A stretch of DNA of 64,000 nucleotides from Xanthomonas rydalmerensis (GCF_033170385.1 NZ_CP126170.1:2938001-3002000); one strand, 5' to 3'. Positions 50,243 through 60,997 are shown, counted from the first letter of the stretch. Made by a program: numbers and translations. The notes: generated from the letters alone by a model not told the origin.

Positions 50243-52685
50243 GTCGCAACCCTCCGGCACGCTCGGCCGTTCGTTCACTGGCCGATAGGATAGCAGCCGC
50301 CCGCACCCGCTCCACCGCATCCCACAACCGCGCCCGCCAGGGCCGCCGTTCGCGCAGTTGCAGGCCGGCACGCCCCAGCCACACGCGCAGCGCACCACTC
50401 TGCGGCGTGCCGGCGACCTCGGCGCCGGCCGCCTGCCAGCGCGCCACCACGCCGGGATGCGGATGGCCGAAGCGGTTGCCGTAGGCCGCCGAGACCAGCA
50501 CCAGCCGCGCACCGGTGGCGGCGACGAAGGCCGGCTGCGAGGAATGCGCGCTGCCATGATGCGGCGCCACCACCACGTCGGCGCGCAATGCCTGCGGCGC
50601 CTCGCGCAGCAGCTTGCGCTCGATCACGTCGCCGATGTCGCCGGCCAGCAACAGCGCACCGTGCGCGGTTTCCACGCGCAGTACGCAGCTGGCCTCGTTG
50701 CGCAGATAGGGAAAGTGCGGCGCCGGATGCAGGAACCGGAAACGCACCCCATCCCATTCCCAGGCGCTCCCGGCCACGCAGGCCCGGTCCACCGGCAACG
50801 GCGCGCCGGCCGGTGCCTGGACCAGGCCGATCGGCAGCGCCGCACGCACCGCCGCCAGACCGCCGGCATGATCGTTGTCGGCATGGCTGATCACCGCGCG
50901 ATCCAGCCGCGCCACGCCGAGCGCATGCAGCGCCGGTACCACCACGCGCTCGCCGGCGTCGTAGCCGTCCTCCACCGCCGGCCCGGTGTCGTACAGCAAT
51001 TGGTGGTGGGCGGTGCGCACCAGCAACGAGAGTCCCTGCCCCACGTCGAACATCACCATATCGACCTCGCCCGGCCGCGGCCGCTCCAGCGGCGGATAGA
51101 GCAAGGGCAACCACAGCAGCGCGGCCAGCGGCTTGCCCGGCACCCCGCGCGGCAACAGCAGCCAGAACGCACCCAGCAGGGCCAGCGGCAGCGCCCAGTC
51201 GCGCGCCTCCGGCAGCCAGCGCAGTGCGAAGCGGCTCTCGCCCAGGGCCACGAACAGCGGCCAGGTCAGGTCGAAGCAGGCCGCGGCCAGGCGCCACAGC
51301 CAGGCCCCAGCGCCGGCATGCAGCGCCTCCAGCGCGGTCCCGAGCAGCGCCAGCGGCACCACCACCAGGCTCCACCACGGAATCGCCAGTAAATTCGCCA
51401 GTGGCCCGACCAGCGAGGCCTGCCCGAACAGCATCGTGCTCACCGGTAGCAGGCCGACCGTCGCCACGCCCTGCGCGGTGAGGAAACTGCGCAGCGTCTC
51501 GCGCCAGCCGCGCCCGGCGTCGGGCATGCACCAAGCCAGCCAGGCGACGCCGAGGAAGCTCAGCCAGAAGCCGGCCGAGAGCACCGCCAGCGGGTCGCAG
51601 AGCAGCATGGCGATCGCCGCCAGCGCCAGCGCGTCGGCGACCCGCACTGGCCGCCGCCACAGCCGTGCCGCCACCACCACCGCGATCATCAACGCAGTGC
51701 GCACGGTCGGCAGGGCCATGCCCGACACCAGCGTGTAACCACCGGCGCCGAGCAACGCGAGCGCGGCCGCGGCCTGGCGTCGCGGCCAATAGCGGCCCAG
51801 TCGCGGCCACAGCCGCCACACGCCGCCGCCGAGCAAGGCGAAGGCGCCGGCGACCAGGCCGACATGGAAGCCGGAAATGGCGATGAGATGGGTCAGCCCG
51901 GCGGCGCGCAGGATGCGCCAGTCGCGATCGTCCAGCCGCCGCGTGTCGCCCAGCGCCAGCGCCTGCACGTAGCGCGCCGAGGCCTGCGGCACGGCGGCGG
52001 CGATGCGTGCGGACATGTCCTCACGCCAGGCATCGATGCCCTGCCCCGGCGCCAGTGGCGCTGCCGCGTGCGGCGCCACCACGTAGCCGCTGGCGCTGAT
52101 CCGCTGCGCCAGCGCATAGGCTTCTGCGTCGAAACCGCCGGGATTGCTCAAGCCGCGCGGTGCACGCAGGCGCACCTGCAACTGCCAGCGCGCGCCGGCG
52201 CGCAAGGCGCTGCGCGGTCCGGCCTGATGCGTGCCGAAGTCGTCGTACCAAGCCAGTTGCAACAGGCGCCCACGCAACGGCGCCGGCTGCGCCGCATCGG
52301 CGTCGACGCGGAACAGGAAGCGGGTGCGGCGGGTTTCGGCCTGCGGCAGTTCCACCACTTGGCCGCGGACGTCGACCACGCGCTTTTCCCAGTCGGCCGG
52401 CAACTGCCGCGCCAGCACCATGCCGGCGACCAGCGCCAACCAGCCGGCGCCGATCACGAACGCTCCCAGCCAGCGCCAGCGCGGCGCCGCGACGTACAGC
52501 GACGCCCCGGCGAGCAAGATCGCCAAGGCCAGCGGCCAGGGAAGCAGGCGCGGCAGCCACAGCGCGGCCAGCACGCCCGCGGCAAGGCTGGCGGCGACCG
52601 CAGGACCGAACGGCGCCATTACCGGCCAGCGCGAGTCGGGAACAGCGGCATCCTGGCGCGGCACGCTGTCTGCAGACGCTTGCAT
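50136..52685 (-). CDS. comEC: DNA internalization competence protein ComEC/Rec2
   Basis: An 849-residue inner-membrane channel for single-stranded DNA uptake during transformation. It has an N-terminal DUF4131-type region, the competence domain with many helices (GLTHLIAISGFHVGLVAGAF marks its start, near residue 270), and a C-terminal metallo-beta-lactamase-like domain (VISHADNDHAGGL, then LLLAGDIGDV and VVAPHHGSAHSS). The start at 52685 has AAGGAGGG eight bases upstream. The frame continues about 35 residues past the usual end and overlaps exbB, which is odd; the tail is of low complexity. Confidence 0.94.
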   Translation of the reverse strand: MQASADSVPRQDAAVPDSRWPVMAPFGPAVAASLAAGVLAALWLPRLLPWPLALAILLAGASLYVAAPRWRWLGAFVIGAGWLALVAGMVLARQLPADWEKRVVDVRGQVVELPQAETRRTRFLFRVDADAAQPAPLRGRLLQLAWYDDFGTHQAGPRSALRAGARWQLQVRLRAPRGLSNPGGFDAEAYALAQRISASGYVVAPHAAAPLAPGQGIDAWREDMSARIAAAVPQASARYVQALALGDTRRLDDRDWRILRAAGLTHLIAISGFHVGLVAGAFALLGGGVWRLWPRLGRYWPRRQAAAALALLGAGGYTLVSGMALPTVRTALMIAVVVAARLWRRPVRVADALALAAIAMLLCDPLAVLSAGFWLSFLGVAWLAWCMPDAGRGWRETLRSFLTAQGVATVGLLPVSTMLFGQASLVGPLANLLAIPWWSLVVVPLALLGTALEALHAGAGAWLWRLAAACFDLTWPLFVALGESRFALRWLPEARDWALPLALLGAFWLLLPRGVPGKPLAALLWLPLLYPPLERPRPGEVDMVMFDVGQGLSLLVRTAHHQLLYDTGPAVEDGYDAGERVVVPALHALGVARLDRAVISHADNDHAGGLAAVRAALPIGLVQAPAGAPLPVDRACVAGSAWEWDGVRFRFLHPAPHFPYLRNEASCVLRVETAHGALLLAGDIGDVIERKLLREAPQALRADVVVAPHHGSAHSSQPAFVAATGARLVLVSAAYGNRFGHPHPGVVARWQAAGAEVAGTPQSGALRVWLGRAGLQLRERRPWRARLWDAVERVRAAAILSASERTAERAGGLRRVGTGQGRWLADGAIAAVGRGRAGDRPGAVLEPAP

Positions 52686-52943
52686 GTGCTTGCCCTCCTT
52701 GGCCTCAACGGATCGAAAGCAGCGACATGCCGCCGCACGAGATGCGCATCGCGCGACACCATCGCGATCGCAACGCCAGCGTCGCATCGCCTCTCGCCGC
52801 GGACCATCGGTCTACCCCGGGACACCTCGTCAGAATTTGCCTAACACGCAGGCGCGCGCCGCGTCACAGTCCTGGCGCAGTTCGCCGCAGCTTCATCGCC
52901 CCGCGCCTATGGTGCGATACCCCACGTCGTAAGGAGTTCGCGC
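52686..52943. other. Divergent promoter region comEC / PRISE reductase
   Basis: These 258 bases separate the divergent starts. A GTAAGGAG Shine-Dalgarno for the reductase is seen at 52929-52936. No other motif is evident. Confidence 0.5.
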
Positions 52944-54008
52944 ATGCGCAAGGGCATCGCACTGATCGTCGGAGTCACTGGCATCTCCGGCTACAACCTC
53001 GCCAACGTGCTGGTTGCCGATGGCTGGACCGTCTATGGGCTGGCACGCCGCCCGGTGCCGCAGGAAGGCGTGATCCCGGTGGCGGCCGACCTGCTCGATC
53101 GCGAGGCCACCATCGCCGCGCTGCGCGGGTTGCCGATCACCCACGTGTTCTTCTGCACCTGGACGCGGCGCGACACCGAGAAGGAGAACGTCGCCGCCAA
53201 CGGCGCGATGCTGCGGCATCTGTGCGAGGGCCTGGACGGCGCCACGCTGCAGCACATGGCGCTGGTCACCGGCACCAAGCACTACCTGGGCTCGTTCGAG
53301 CACTACGGCAGCGGCAAGGCGGAGACGCCGTTCCGCGAGAGCGAACCGCGGCAGCCGGGCGAGAATTTCTATTACACGCTGGAAGACCTGCTGTTCGACG
53401 CCGCCGCGCGCCATGGCTTCGGCTGGAGCGTGCATCGCTCGCACACCATGATCGGCCAGGCCAACGGCAGCAATGCGATGAACATGGGCGTGACCCTGGC
53501 GGTGTATGCGACGCTGTGCAAGCACACTGGCCAGCCGTTCGTGTTCCCCGGCTCGCGCGCGCAATGGGACAGCCTCACCGACCTCACCGACGCCGGCCTG
53601 CTCGGCCGCCAGCTGGCCTGGGCCGCGACCAATCCGGCCGCACGCAACCAGGCCTTCAACACGGTCAACGGCGACGTGTTCCGCTGGCGCTGGATGTGGG
53701 GCGAAATCGCCGCGTTCTTCGGCCTGGAACCTGCTCCGTATCCCAACACGCCGATGCCGCTGCAGCCGCGCCTGCAGGACACCGCACCGGCACTGTGGCG
53801 CGAGATCGCCGAACAACATGGGTTGGTCCAGACGGACGTGAACCAGCTCGCGTCGTGGTGGCACACCGATGCCGATCTTGGCCGCGAAATCGAGTGCGTC
53901 AACGACATGACCAAGAGCCGCGACCTGGGCTTCTTCGGCTACTACGACAGCCGCGCCTCGTTCCTGGAACTGTTCACGCGACTGCGTGCGCAGCGGATGA
54001 TTCCCTGA
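52944..54008 (+). CDS. PRISE-type short-chain reductase (SDR75U-like)
   Basis: A 354-residue NADPH-dependent enzyme of the extended SDR class. The Rossmann loop is IVGVTGISGYNLANVL, and the family-specific catalytic Lys is in VTGTKHYLGSFEHY, followed by the catalytic Tyr in ENFYYTLEDLLF; both are the hallmarks of progesterone 5-beta-reductase/iridoid synthase-like enzymes. These reduce activated C=C bonds of enones. Bacterial members have unknown natural substrates. It stands alone between comEC and a 650-base intergenic region. Confidence 0.92.
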   Translation: MRKGIALIVGVTGISGYNLANVLVADGWTVYGLARRPVPQEGVIPVAADLLDREATIAALRGLPITHVFFCTWTRRDTEKENVAANGAMLRHLCEGLDGATLQHMALVTGTKHYLGSFEHYGSGKAETPFRESEPRQPGENFYYTLEDLLFDAAARHGFGWSVHRSHTMIGQANGSNAMNMGVTLAVYATLCKHTGQPFVFPGSRAQWDSLTDLTDAGLLGRQLAWAATNPAARNQAFNTVNGDVFRWRWMWGEIAAFFGLEPAPYPNTPMPLQPRLQDTAPALWREIAEQHGLVQTDVNQLASWWHTDADLGREIECVNDMTKSRDLGFFGYYDSRASFLELFTRLRAQRMIP

Positions 54009-54660
54009 GGGACGCAGTCTGATCAGGAGCGCCGAAGCAGCGGGAAACGGCACTCCAAAGGTTGCCGTTTATGGGGCACGCGACGTGCTCCAGGACGATC
54101 GCCGTTGTATGGCGTTGTATGGACATGCGCCGCATTGCCGTGGCGACGCGTTTGCTGGGCATGCTGTGCGAAGTTTTTCGGCGCCGACAGCAACCAAGGC
54201 AGGCTACCTACCCGGCTTCGTTCGTCGCGGCTGAAGCCGCTCCTACATGGGACCACGTATAGGAGCGGCTTTCAGCCGCGACGGGCTCTACCTGTGATGC
54301 TCCTTCGCGGCTGAAGCCGCTCCTGAGGGCCGCTTGCGCTAGAAGTGCTTTGCCTGTCCGAGGATCTTCGGCGTCGGCAGATGCACGGAAGCCGCTGCGA
54401 CTTGCTACCTCGTTCGTCGCGCCTGACGTCGCTCCATTGCTCGGCGAAGCGGCGATATGCACTGTGGGAGGCACTTCAGTCCCGACGCGCACTGCATCGG
54501 GTAGCGGGACACTGCTCTTGTCGTGACCGCTGGCGCACAGCAAACCAGGCTGTCACGCCTGGCCCCGCATGCAACGGGCTTCAGCGGCTCACGACCCTCA
54601 GGCCGCGATCGTGGCCCGACAATGCTCGACGCGGCGGCACATGCGGCCGCCACCGCCCCC
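54009..54660. other. Gene-free region with REP-like repeats
   Basis: No gene is supported in these 652 bases. The only structured content is the triple REP-like repeat at 54222-54328; the remainder looks like decayed or spacer DNA. Confidence 0.6.
54222..54328. repeat. Three REP-like palindromic units
   Basis: TCGCGGCTGAAGCCGCTCC-type units occur at 54222-54248 (forward), 54259-54285 (reverse) and 54302-54328 (forward). They are the same element as the pair at 8968-9034. Units 1-2 and 2-3 can each form a long hairpin. Confidence 0.9.
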
Positions 54661-55368
54661 TCAAACGTCCGCAGGCGCCAGTTCGCGCAGCTTGCCCTGG
54701 TGCAGCTCCAGCACGCGGTCCAGCCTGCGCGCCAGGCTGCGGTCGTGGGTGACCAGGACCAGGCTGGTACCTTGCGCGCGGTTGAGTTCGAGCATCAGCG
54801 CGAACACATTGGCCGCGGTCTTGTCGTCCAGGTTGCCGGTCGGCTCGTCGCCGAGCACGCAGGCCGGGCGATTGACCAGCGCACGCGCCACCGCGGCGCG
54901 CTGGCGCTCGCCGCCGGACAGTTCGCCCGGCTTGTGCTCCAGGCGATGGCCCAGGCCCACCGATTCCAGCAGGGCGCGTGCGCGCGCATCGGCGTCCTGC
55001 ATTGGCGCGCCGCCCAGCAGCACCGGCATCATCACGTTCTCCAGCGCGGTGAACTCGGGCAGCAGGTGATGGAACTGGTAGACGAAGCCCAGCGAGCGGT
55101 TGCGCAACTGCCCGCGCGCCGCATCGGTCAGCGCCGACATACGCTGGCCGGCCACATAGACCTCACCCGAGGTCGGCACGTCGAGGCCGCCGAGCAGATG
55201 CAGCAAGGTGCTCTTGCCGGCACCGGAAGCGCCGACGATGGCCACGGTCTCGCCCGCCGCCACGCTCAACTCCAGGCCGTCGAACACCGGCGTGCGCATC
55301 TTGCCTTCGGCGTAGGTCTTGGCCAGGCCTTCGGCGCGGATCGCCGCGTCCGCTTGTGGCTTCTGCAT
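54661..55368 (-). CDS. lolD: Lipoprotein-releasing system ATP-binding protein
   Basis: A 235-residue ABC ATPase that powers release of outer-membrane lipoproteins from the inner membrane to LolA. Walker A is [18 protein letters not shown], the LolD-typical segment [20 protein letters not shown] follows, then the signature [15 protein letters not shown] and Walker [12 protein letters not shown]. The start is either 55368 or 55413; the longer form would translate a repeat element ([13 protein letters not shown]), so I prefer the short one. lolC lies directly upstream. Confidence 0.95.
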   Translation of the reverse strand: MQKPQADAAIRAEGLAKTYAEGKMRTPVFDGLELSVAAGETVAIVGASGAGKSTLLHLLGGLDVPTSGEVYVAGQRMSALTDAARGQLRNRSLGFVYQFHHLLPEFTALENVMMPVLLGGAPMQDADARARALLESVGLGHRLEHKPGELSGGERQRAAVARALVNRPACVLGDEPTGNLDDKTAANVFALMLELNRAQGTSLVLVTHDRSLARRLDRVLELHQGKLRELAPADV

Positions 55369-55402
55369 TCCCGATTTCCGATTTCCCATTCCCGATTCCC
55401 TG
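55366..55402. repeat. GGGAATCGGGAAATGGGAA-type repeat between lolC and lolD
   Basis: Short degenerate tandem units of the form ATTCCCGATTTCC(C) fill the lolC-lolD junction. Similar units occur between sdhA and sdhB (58247-58335). They decide the uncertain lolD start. Confidence 0.8.
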
Positions 55403-55405
55403 CCC

Positions 55406-56650
55406 TCATTCATAGCGCAGCGCCTCCGCCGGCTGCGTACGCGCCGCGCGCCAGGCCGGGTACAGCGTGGCCAGGAAGCTCATCAGCAAGGCCACGATGG
55501 TGATCACCATGACGTCGTGCGGTTGCATGTCGGTCGGCAGGCCGGTGATGTAGTACACGTCCTCCGGCAGCAGCTTGATGTTGAACACCGCCTCGATGCC
55601 GGCCAGGATCCGCTCCAGGTTGAGCGTCAGCACGATGCCGCCGATCACGCCGGCAACGGTGCCGATCACGCCGATCAGCGTGCCCTGCACCATGAACACC
55701 TGCATCACTCCGCCCGGGCTCAGCCCCAGCGTGCGCAGGATGGCGATGTCGGCCTGCTTGTCGGTCACCAGCATCACCTGCGAGGACACCAGGTTGAACG
55801 CGCCCATCGCGATGATCAGCGACAGCAGGATGCCCATCACCGTCTTTTCCATCTTCAGCGACTGGTACAGGTTGGCGTTCTCGCGGGTCCAGTCGCTGAC
55901 CATGTACGGGCCGTGCAGGTTCAGCGCCAGGTCGCGTGCCACGTTCCAGGCCTGGTCCATGTCGTACAGCCGCAGGCGCACGCCGGTGACGCCGTCGCCC
56001 ATGCGCAGCACGCGCTGCAGGTCGGGCATGCTGGTCACCGCCAGGCCGCGGTCGATTTCGTTGTAGCCGGCCTCGAAGATGCCGCTGACGGTGAAGCGCT
56101 TGTAGCGCGGCACCATGCCCATCGGGCTGGCCTGCGGCTCGCCGAGCATCACCACGACCTTGTCGCCGACGCCCACGCCCAGCCACAGCGCCAGCTCCTG
56201 GCCGAGCAGGATGTTGTAGGAACCCGGGGTCAGGCTGTCGACCGAGCCCTGCTTCATCTTCTGCGCCAGCACCGAGACCTTGGCCTCTTCCTTGGGCAGG
56301 ATGCCGCGGACGATCGCCGGCTGGTTGCGCTGGCCGGTGAGCAATGCCTCTTCCTCGACGTAGGGCGCGGCGCCGGCGACGCGCTTGTCGCGCATGGCCA
56401 CGTCAACCGCGTGCTGCCAGTCCTCCATCGGCGCGCCCTGCGCGCTGACCGTGGCGTGCGCGGCCATCTGCAGCAGGCGGTCGCGGATCTCCTTCTGGAA
56501 GCCGCTCATCACCGCCAGGGTGGTGATCAGCACGGTGACGCCCAGGGCGATGCCGAGGATCGAGGCCATGGAGATGAAGGAGATGAAGTTGTTGCGGCGC
56601 TTGGCGCGCAGATAGCGCAGGCCGATGGCCACGGGTAAGGGTTTGAACAT
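55406..56650 (-). CDS. lolC: Lipoprotein-releasing system permease LolC/LolE-type
   Basis: A 414-residue inner-membrane protein with one N-terminal helix (near 25-48), a large periplasmic domain (about 50-265) and three C-terminal helices (near 270-300, 315-345 and 375-400). The start [26 protein letters not shown] and the ending [18 protein letters not shown] are conserved in LolC/E. Only one permease gene is present beside lolD, so the complex may be a homodimer as with LolF, or the partner lies elsewhere. Confidence 0.95.
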   Translation of the reverse strand: MFKPLPVAIGLRYLRAKRRNNFISFISMASILGIALGVTVLITTLAVMSGFQKEIRDRLLQMAAHATVSAQGAPMEDWQHAVDVAMRDKRVAGAAPYVEEEALLTGQRNQPAIVRGILPKEEAKVSVLAQKMKQGSVDSLTPGSYNILLGQELALWLGVGVGDKVVVMLGEPQASPMGMVPRYKRFTVSGIFEAGYNEIDRGLAVTSMPDLQRVLRMGDGVTGVRLRLYDMDQAWNVARDLALNLHGPYMVSDWTRENANLYQSLKMEKTVMGILLSLIIAMGAFNLVSSQVMLVTDKQADIAILRTLGLSPGGVMQVFMVQGTLIGVIGTVAGVIGGIVLTLNLERILAGIEAVFNIKLLPEDVYYITGLPTDMQPHDVMVITIVALLMSFLATLYPAWRAARTQPAEALRYE

Positions 56651-56673
56651 ACGCAGCCACCATCCAGGGAGCG

Positions 56674-57126
56674 CTATGGTGCCATTTGCGGCGGCGCAGA
56701 CGAAGCGGCAAGGGCCGAAGCGGCCAGACGCAGTTCACGTCGTGCCGCCGCCGGCAGCGTGTCCGGCCACCACGCCAGGCGCTGCGTGCGCCCCTGCGCG
56801 TCGCGCCAGCGCACGAACGCCAGCGGTCCGCGCCAGGCGACCTGCAGCTCGGTCACCGCCACGCCGTCGACGCTGGGCGCACCGGCGCCGGTGGGCAGCA
56901 GCAGCCTGCGCGGCGCGCGCCGGGCCTCGCGGCGCAGCAGCCAAGCCGCGTACAGCAGCGCCAGCGCGGCCGCCGGCCAGGCCAGGCTTGGCGGCAGGTC
57001 GGAGCCCAGCAGCGACAGCGGCGCCAGCGCGCCGAGCAGGGTCAGCGCGGCCAGCAGCCAGCGCGAGGGACGCCAGTCAAGCCGGCATGGCGCGGATGGA
57101 GGCGATGAGATCGGCGGCGCGTGCAT
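56674..57126 (-). CDS. YgfX/CptA-like membrane protein
   Basis: A 150-residue protein with an N-terminal two-helix hairpin (residues about 24-65) and a soluble tail with [20 protein letters not shown] and WWPDTL, matching the layout of YgfX. In enterobacteria ygfX follows sdhE (ygfY) and modulates its partner or cell division proteins. Here too it follows sdhE, with a 50-base overlap, which supports the assignment even though sequence similarity is only moderate to the eye. Confidence 0.75.
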   Translation of the reverse strand: MHAPPISSPPSAPCRLDWRPSRWLLAALTLLGALAPLSLLGSDLPPSLAWPAAALALLYAAWLLRREARRAPRRLLLPTGAGAPSVDGVAVTELQVAWRGPLAFVRWRDAQGRTQRLAWWPDTLPAAARRELRLAASALAASSAPPQMAP

Positions 57127-57325
57127 CGGGACAGGCCTCGTAGCCCATGAACCAGCGCCACAACTTATCGTCCTCGCAATCGAGCAGGTATAGGAAAACC
57201 CCGCGCTCGGCCTCGGACGCCTCCCCCCAGCGCCGGTCCAGGTAGCGGCCGAACAGCTGGTCCAGTTCGCGCATGCCGCGCCGGCAGCGCCAGCGCAGCT
57301 TCTTCAGTTCGGTGGTCTCGTCCAT
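57077..57325 (-). CDS. sdhE: FAD assembly factor SdhE
   Basis: An 82-residue helical protein that promotes covalent flavinylation of SdhA. The conserved [16 protein letters not shown] (the RGxxE motif) is at residues 15-30, and [18 protein letters not shown] follows, both diagnostic. The start is the Met at 57325. It lies 127 bases downstream of sdhB and overlaps the YgfX-like gene, so cofactor assembly is encoded with its target enzyme. Confidence 0.95.
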   Translation of the reverse strand: MDETTELKKLRWRCRRGMRELDQLFGRYLDRRWGEASEAERGVFLYLLDCEDDKLWRWFMGYEACPDARAADLIASIRAMPA

Positions 57326-57452
57326 CGCATGCGCCCTTGCCTGGGGGCGGCGCCGCACGGCAGCCGCCGAAAACGAACGCGGCACCGAACCCGAAAGCCG
57401 GTGCCGCGCGGTCGGCGGGCAGGCCCGCCGCTTGGAACGTCCGCCGCTGCGA

Positions 57453-58235
57453 TCAGGCGCGGCGCGCCATCATCAGCTTCTTGATCTCGGCGATCGCCAG
57501 CGCCGGGTTCAGCCCCTTCGGGCAGGTCCGCGCGCAGTTCATGATGGTGTGGCAGCGGTACAGCTTGAACGGATCTTCCAGATCGTCCAGGCGCGCACCG
57601 GTGTCCTCGTCGCGCGAATCGATGATCCAGCGGTAGGCCTGCAACAGGATCGCCGGGCCGAGGTAACGCTCGCCGTTCCACCAGTAGCTCGGACAGCTGG
57701 TCGAGCAGCAGGCGCACAGGATGCACTCGTACAGGCCGTCGAGCTTCTTGCGGTCTTCCGGCGACTGCAGCCGCTCGCGATCCGGCGGCGGCGGGGTCTG
57801 GGTGCGGATCCACGGCTTGATCGAGGCGTACTGCGCGTAGAAGTGGGTCAGGTCCGGCACCAGATCCTTGACCACGCTCATGTGCGGCAGCGGGTAGATC
57901 GGCACTTCCTTCTTGCCGCAGTCGGCGATCGCCTTGGTGCACGCCAGCGTGTTGGTGCCGTCGATGTTCATCGCGCACGACCCGCAGATGCCTTCGCGGC
58001 ACGAGCGGCGGAAGGTCAGGGTCGGGTCGATCTCGTTCTTGATCTTGATCAGCGCGTCCAGAACCATCGGGCCGCACGCGTCCAGATCCACCTCGTAGGT
58101 GTCGGTCCGCGGGTTGCTGTCGTCGTCCGGATTCCACCGGTAGACCTTGAAGGTCCGCACATTCTTCGCGCCCTTGGCGGGAAAGTGCTTGCCCTTGCCG
58201 ATCTTGGAATTCTTGGGGAGGGTGAACTCTGCCAT
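57453..58235 (-). CDS. sdhB: Succinate dehydrogenase iron-sulfur subunit
   Basis: A 260-residue Fe-S subunit of complex II on the cytoplasmic face. The [2Fe-2S] ligands are in [21 protein letters not shown], the [4Fe-4S] in [12 protein letters not shown], and the [3Fe-4S] in [17 protein letters not shown]. It passes electrons from FAD in SdhA to quinone. It is separated from sdhA by a 106-base gap that carries a repeat element. Confidence 0.98.
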   Translation of the reverse strand: MAEFTLPKNSKIGKGKHFPAKGAKNVRTFKVYRWNPDDDSNPRTDTYEVDLDACGPMVLDALIKIKNEIDPTLTFRRSCREGICGSCAMNIDGTNTLACTKAIADCGKKEVPIYPLPHMSVVKDLVPDLTHFYAQYASIKPWIRTQTPPPPDRERLQSPEDRKKLDGLYECILCACCSTSCPSYWWNGERYLGPAILLQAYRWIIDSRDEDTGARLDDLEDPFKLYRCHTIMNCARTCPKGLNPALAIAEIKKLMMARRA

Positions 58236-58246
58236 GGCTTTTAAAT

Positions 58247-58335
58247 CCGGGATTGGGGATTAGGGATTGGAGATTCGGGCGAGAGCAGGAAACGAAGCAT
58301 GTTTCGAATCCCGAATCACCACTCCCCAATCCCGG
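58247..58335. repeat. Nested inverted repeats between sdhA and sdhB
   Basis: CCGGGATTGGGGA (58247-58259) pairs with TCCCCAATCCCGG (58323-58335), and inside it GATTCGGG (58272-58279) pairs with CCCGAATC (58310-58317). This is the GGGATTGGGGATTCGGG-type repeat common in xanthomonad intergenic regions, here inside the operon, where the hairpin could influence sdhB expression relative to sdhA. Confidence 0.85.
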
Positions 58336-58341
58336 CTTTGG

Positions 58342-60132
58342 TCAGTAAACGCGCGGCTTCGGCGGCACCACGTCCACGTCGCTGCTGAGCGTGTACATAT
58401 GCACCGGGCGATAGTCGAAGCTGCACTGGCCCTTGTCGTCGACGGTGACCAGCGTGTGCTTCTGCCAGTTGACGTCGTCGCGGTCGGGGAAATCCTCGTG
58501 GGCGTGCGCGCCGCGGCTTTCCTTGCGCTGTTCGGCCGAGTTGATCGTCGCCACTGCGTTGAGCAGCAGGTTGTTCAGCTCGTAGGTCTCGATCAGGTCG
58601 GAATTCCACACCAGCGAACGGTCGGACACCTTCACGTCCTCGAAGCTGGCGAAGATGTCGGCCATCTTGTCCACGCCTTCCTTCAGCGTCTTGCTGGTGC
58701 GGAACACCGCCGCGTCGGACTGCATGGTGCGCTGCATCTTGTCGCGGATCACCGAGGTCGGGGTGCCGCCGTTGGCGTTGCGCAGCTTGTCCAGCAGGCC
58801 CAGCGCCTTGTCGCAGGCGTCGCCCGGCAGGCCCTTGTGCGGGGCGCCGGTCTTGATCGTCTCGGCGCAGCGGTTGGCCACCGCGCGGCCGAACACCACC
58901 AAGTCGAGCAGCGAGTTGGAGCCCAGGCGGTTGGCGCCGTGCACCGACACGCAGGCGGCCTCGCCGATGGCGTACAGGCCTGGCACCACCGAATCCGGGT
59001 TGTCGCCATCCTTGCGCACCACTTCGCCGTGGTAGTTGGTGGGGATGCCGCCCATGTTGTAGTGCACGGTCGGGATCACCGGGATCGGCTGCTTGTGCAC
59101 GTCGACGCCGGCGAAGATGCGCGCGCTCTCGGCGATGCCGGGCAGCTTCTCGTCGATCACGCCCGGGCCGAGGTGGGTCAGGTCGAGCAGGATGTGGTCC
59201 TTGTGCTCACCGACGCCGCGGCCTTCGCGGATCTCGATGGTCATCGAACGCGACACCACGTCGCGCGAGGCCAGGTCCTTGTAGTGCGGCGCGTAGCGCT
59301 CCATGAAGCGCTCGCCGCCGCTGTTGCGCAGGATGCCGCCTTCGCCGCGCACGCCTTCGGTGATCAGGCAGCCAGCGCCGTAGATGCCGGTCGGGTGGAA
59401 CTGCACGAACTCCATGTCCTGCATCGGCAGGCCGGCGCGCATCACCAGGCCGCCGCCGTCGCCGGTGCAGGTATGCGCCGAGGTGGCGCTGAAGTAGGCG
59501 CGGCCGTAGCCGCCGGTGGCCAGCACCACGCCGTGGGCGCGGAACAGGTGCAGCGAGCCTTCGGCCATGTCAAGGGCGAGCACGCCGCGGCACACGCCCT
59601 CTTCGTCGAAGATCAGGTCGAGCGCGAAGTACTCGATCATGAAGCGCGCGTTGTGCGCCAGCGACTGCTGGTACAGCGTATGCAGCATGGCGTGACCGGT
59701 ACGGTCGGCGGCGGCGCAGGTGCGCTGCGCGGACGGGCCTTCGCCGTACTTGGTGGTCATGCCGCCGAACGGACGCTGGTAGATCTTGCCATCCTCGGTG
59801 CGGCTGAACGGCACGCCGTAGTGCTCCAGCTCGATGATCGCCGGAATCGCCTCGCGGCACATGTACTCGATGGCGTCCTGGTCGCCCAGCCAGTCCGAGC
59901 CCTTGATGGTGTCGTAGAAGTGGTAGCGCCAGTCGTCCTCGCCCATGTTGCCGAGCGCGGCGGAGATGCCGCCCTGCGCGGCCACGGTGTGCGAACGGGT
60001 CGGGAAGACCTTGGTCAGGCAGACCGTCTGCAGGCCCTTTGCGGCCAGGCCGAAGGTCGCGCGCAGGCCGGCGCCGCCGGCGCCGACCACGACCATGTCG
60101 TACTTGTGTTCGGTGATCTTGTAAGCGGACAT
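58342..60132 (-). CDS. sdhA: Succinate dehydrogenase flavoprotein subunit
   Basis: A 596-residue catalytic subunit that oxidises succinate to fumarate. The FAD-binding start is [18 protein letters not shown], the FAD-linked His lies in [11 protein letters not shown], and the substrate site includes HPTGIYGAG and the late R-x-x-ARG region near [12 protein letters not shown]. All family features and full length are present. It follows sdhD by 29 bases. Confidence 0.98.
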   Translation of the reverse strand: MSAYKITEHKYDMVVVGAGGAGLRATFGLAAKGLQTVCLTKVFPTRSHTVAAQGGISAALGNMGEDDWRYHFYDTIKGSDWLGDQDAIEYMCREAIPAIIELEHYGVPFSRTEDGKIYQRPFGGMTTKYGEGPSAQRTCAAADRTGHAMLHTLYQQSLAHNARFMIEYFALDLIFDEEGVCRGVLALDMAEGSLHLFRAHGVVLATGGYGRAYFSATSAHTCTGDGGGLVMRAGLPMQDMEFVQFHPTGIYGAGCLITEGVRGEGGILRNSGGERFMERYAPHYKDLASRDVVSRSMTIEIREGRGVGEHKDHILLDLTHLGPGVIDEKLPGIAESARIFAGVDVHKQPIPVIPTVHYNMGGIPTNYHGEVVRKDGDNPDSVVPGLYAIGEAACVSVHGANRLGSNSLLDLVVFGRAVANRCAETIKTGAPHKGLPGDACDKALGLLDKLRNANGGTPTSVIRDKMQRTMQSDAAVFRTSKTLKEGVDKMADIFASFEDVKVSDRSLVWNSDLIETYELNNLLLNAVATINSAEQRKESRGAHAHEDFPDRDDVNWQKHTLVTVDDKGQCSFDYRPVHMYTLSSDVDVVPPKPRVY

Positions 60133-60161
60133 CTACTTTGAATTCCTGTTCCGGGCGCCGA

Positions 60162-60548
60162 TCAGGCGCTGCCCAGGGCGATGCGGGCGACCGCGAATAC
60201 ACCGACGATCGCGCCGAGCACGGCGACGAACTTCACCGTGGTCTGCAGCGCCAGGGCCAGCAGCGAGTTGTGCACGTAATCTTCGAGGATGACCTGCAGG
60301 CCGATCTGCGCGTGCCAGAACATCGCGATCAGGAAGCCGACCAGGAGCACCGCGTTCCACGGCTTGGCCACGGCCTCGGTGGCGGTGACGTAGTCGGCGC
60401 CGAGCAGGCTCAGCACGAACACCAGGAACCACACGGCCAGGCCGACCAGCGCGGTGGCGGTGAGCCGCTGCAGCACGAAATGTTCGGTGCCGGACTTGGC
60501 CGCGCCCAGGCCGCGGACGTTCTTCAGAGGGGTGCGGTAGCGGCTCAT
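60162..60548 (-). CDS. sdhD: Succinate dehydrogenase membrane anchor subunit
   Basis: A 128-residue three-helix membrane anchor (helices near residues 30-50, 60-83 and 93-117) with FWHAQIGLQVILEDYVH, where the His lies near the haem b or quinone site. The start overlaps the sdhC stop by four bases. Confidence 0.93.
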   Translation of the reverse strand: MSRYRTPLKNVRGLGAAKSGTEHFVLQRLTATALVGLAVWFLVFVLSLLGADYVTATEAVAKPWNAVLLVGFLIAMFWHAQIGLQVILEDYVHNSLLALALQTTVKFVAVLGAIVGVFAVARIALGSA

Positions 60549-60937
60549 GCGGCGGCTCCGTTGAGGACGTAGGCCCAGATCAGCGCCACGATCACCAGGC
60601 TGGCGATCACCGACATCCAGCTGCTGCGCACGAACGCGGGGATGCTGAAGCCGTGGCCGAAGTCCTGCACGATGTGGCGCAGGCCGTTGCACAGGTGGTA
60701 GGCGAAGGCCCAGCTCCAGGCGAACAGGAACACCTGCCCGTACCAGGCGCCGGCCATGCCGCGGAAGCAGTTCCAGGACGCCGGGCCGAGCATCAGCACC
60801 AGCAGTGCGGCGGCGATGATCAGCGCGCCGAGCGACAGCACGATGCCGGTGGCACGGTGCAGGATCGACGTGACCATCTGGATCTGCCAGCGATAGACCT
60901 GCAGATGGGGGGAAAGAGGACGTTCGCGGGTCGCCAT
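60545..60937 (-). CDS. sdhC: Succinate dehydrogenase cytochrome b556 subunit
   Basis: A 130-residue three-helix protein with the family signature RPLSPHLQVYRWQIQMVTSILHRATG (residues about 5-30, given here as the Pro-His start and the S-x-x-HR core) and the haem His in HLCNGLRHIVQDFG. The start at 60937 fits the known N-terminus; the in-frame extension is Arg/Gln-rich. It heads the sdhCDAB transcript, or follows the DUF1674 gene 60 bases upstream. Confidence 0.94.
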   Translation of the reverse strand: MATRERPLSPHLQVYRWQIQMVTSILHRATGIVLSLGALIIAAALLVLMLGPASWNCFRGMAGAWYGQVFLFAWSWAFAYHLCNGLRHIVQDFGHGFSIPAFVRSSWMSVIASLVIVALIWAYVLNGAAA

Positions 60938-60997
60938 GCGCTTGGCTCGTTGTCTCGGCTGGGCGGCGTGCTTAAGGCCGCGTTGGCTCAAAGCTGA

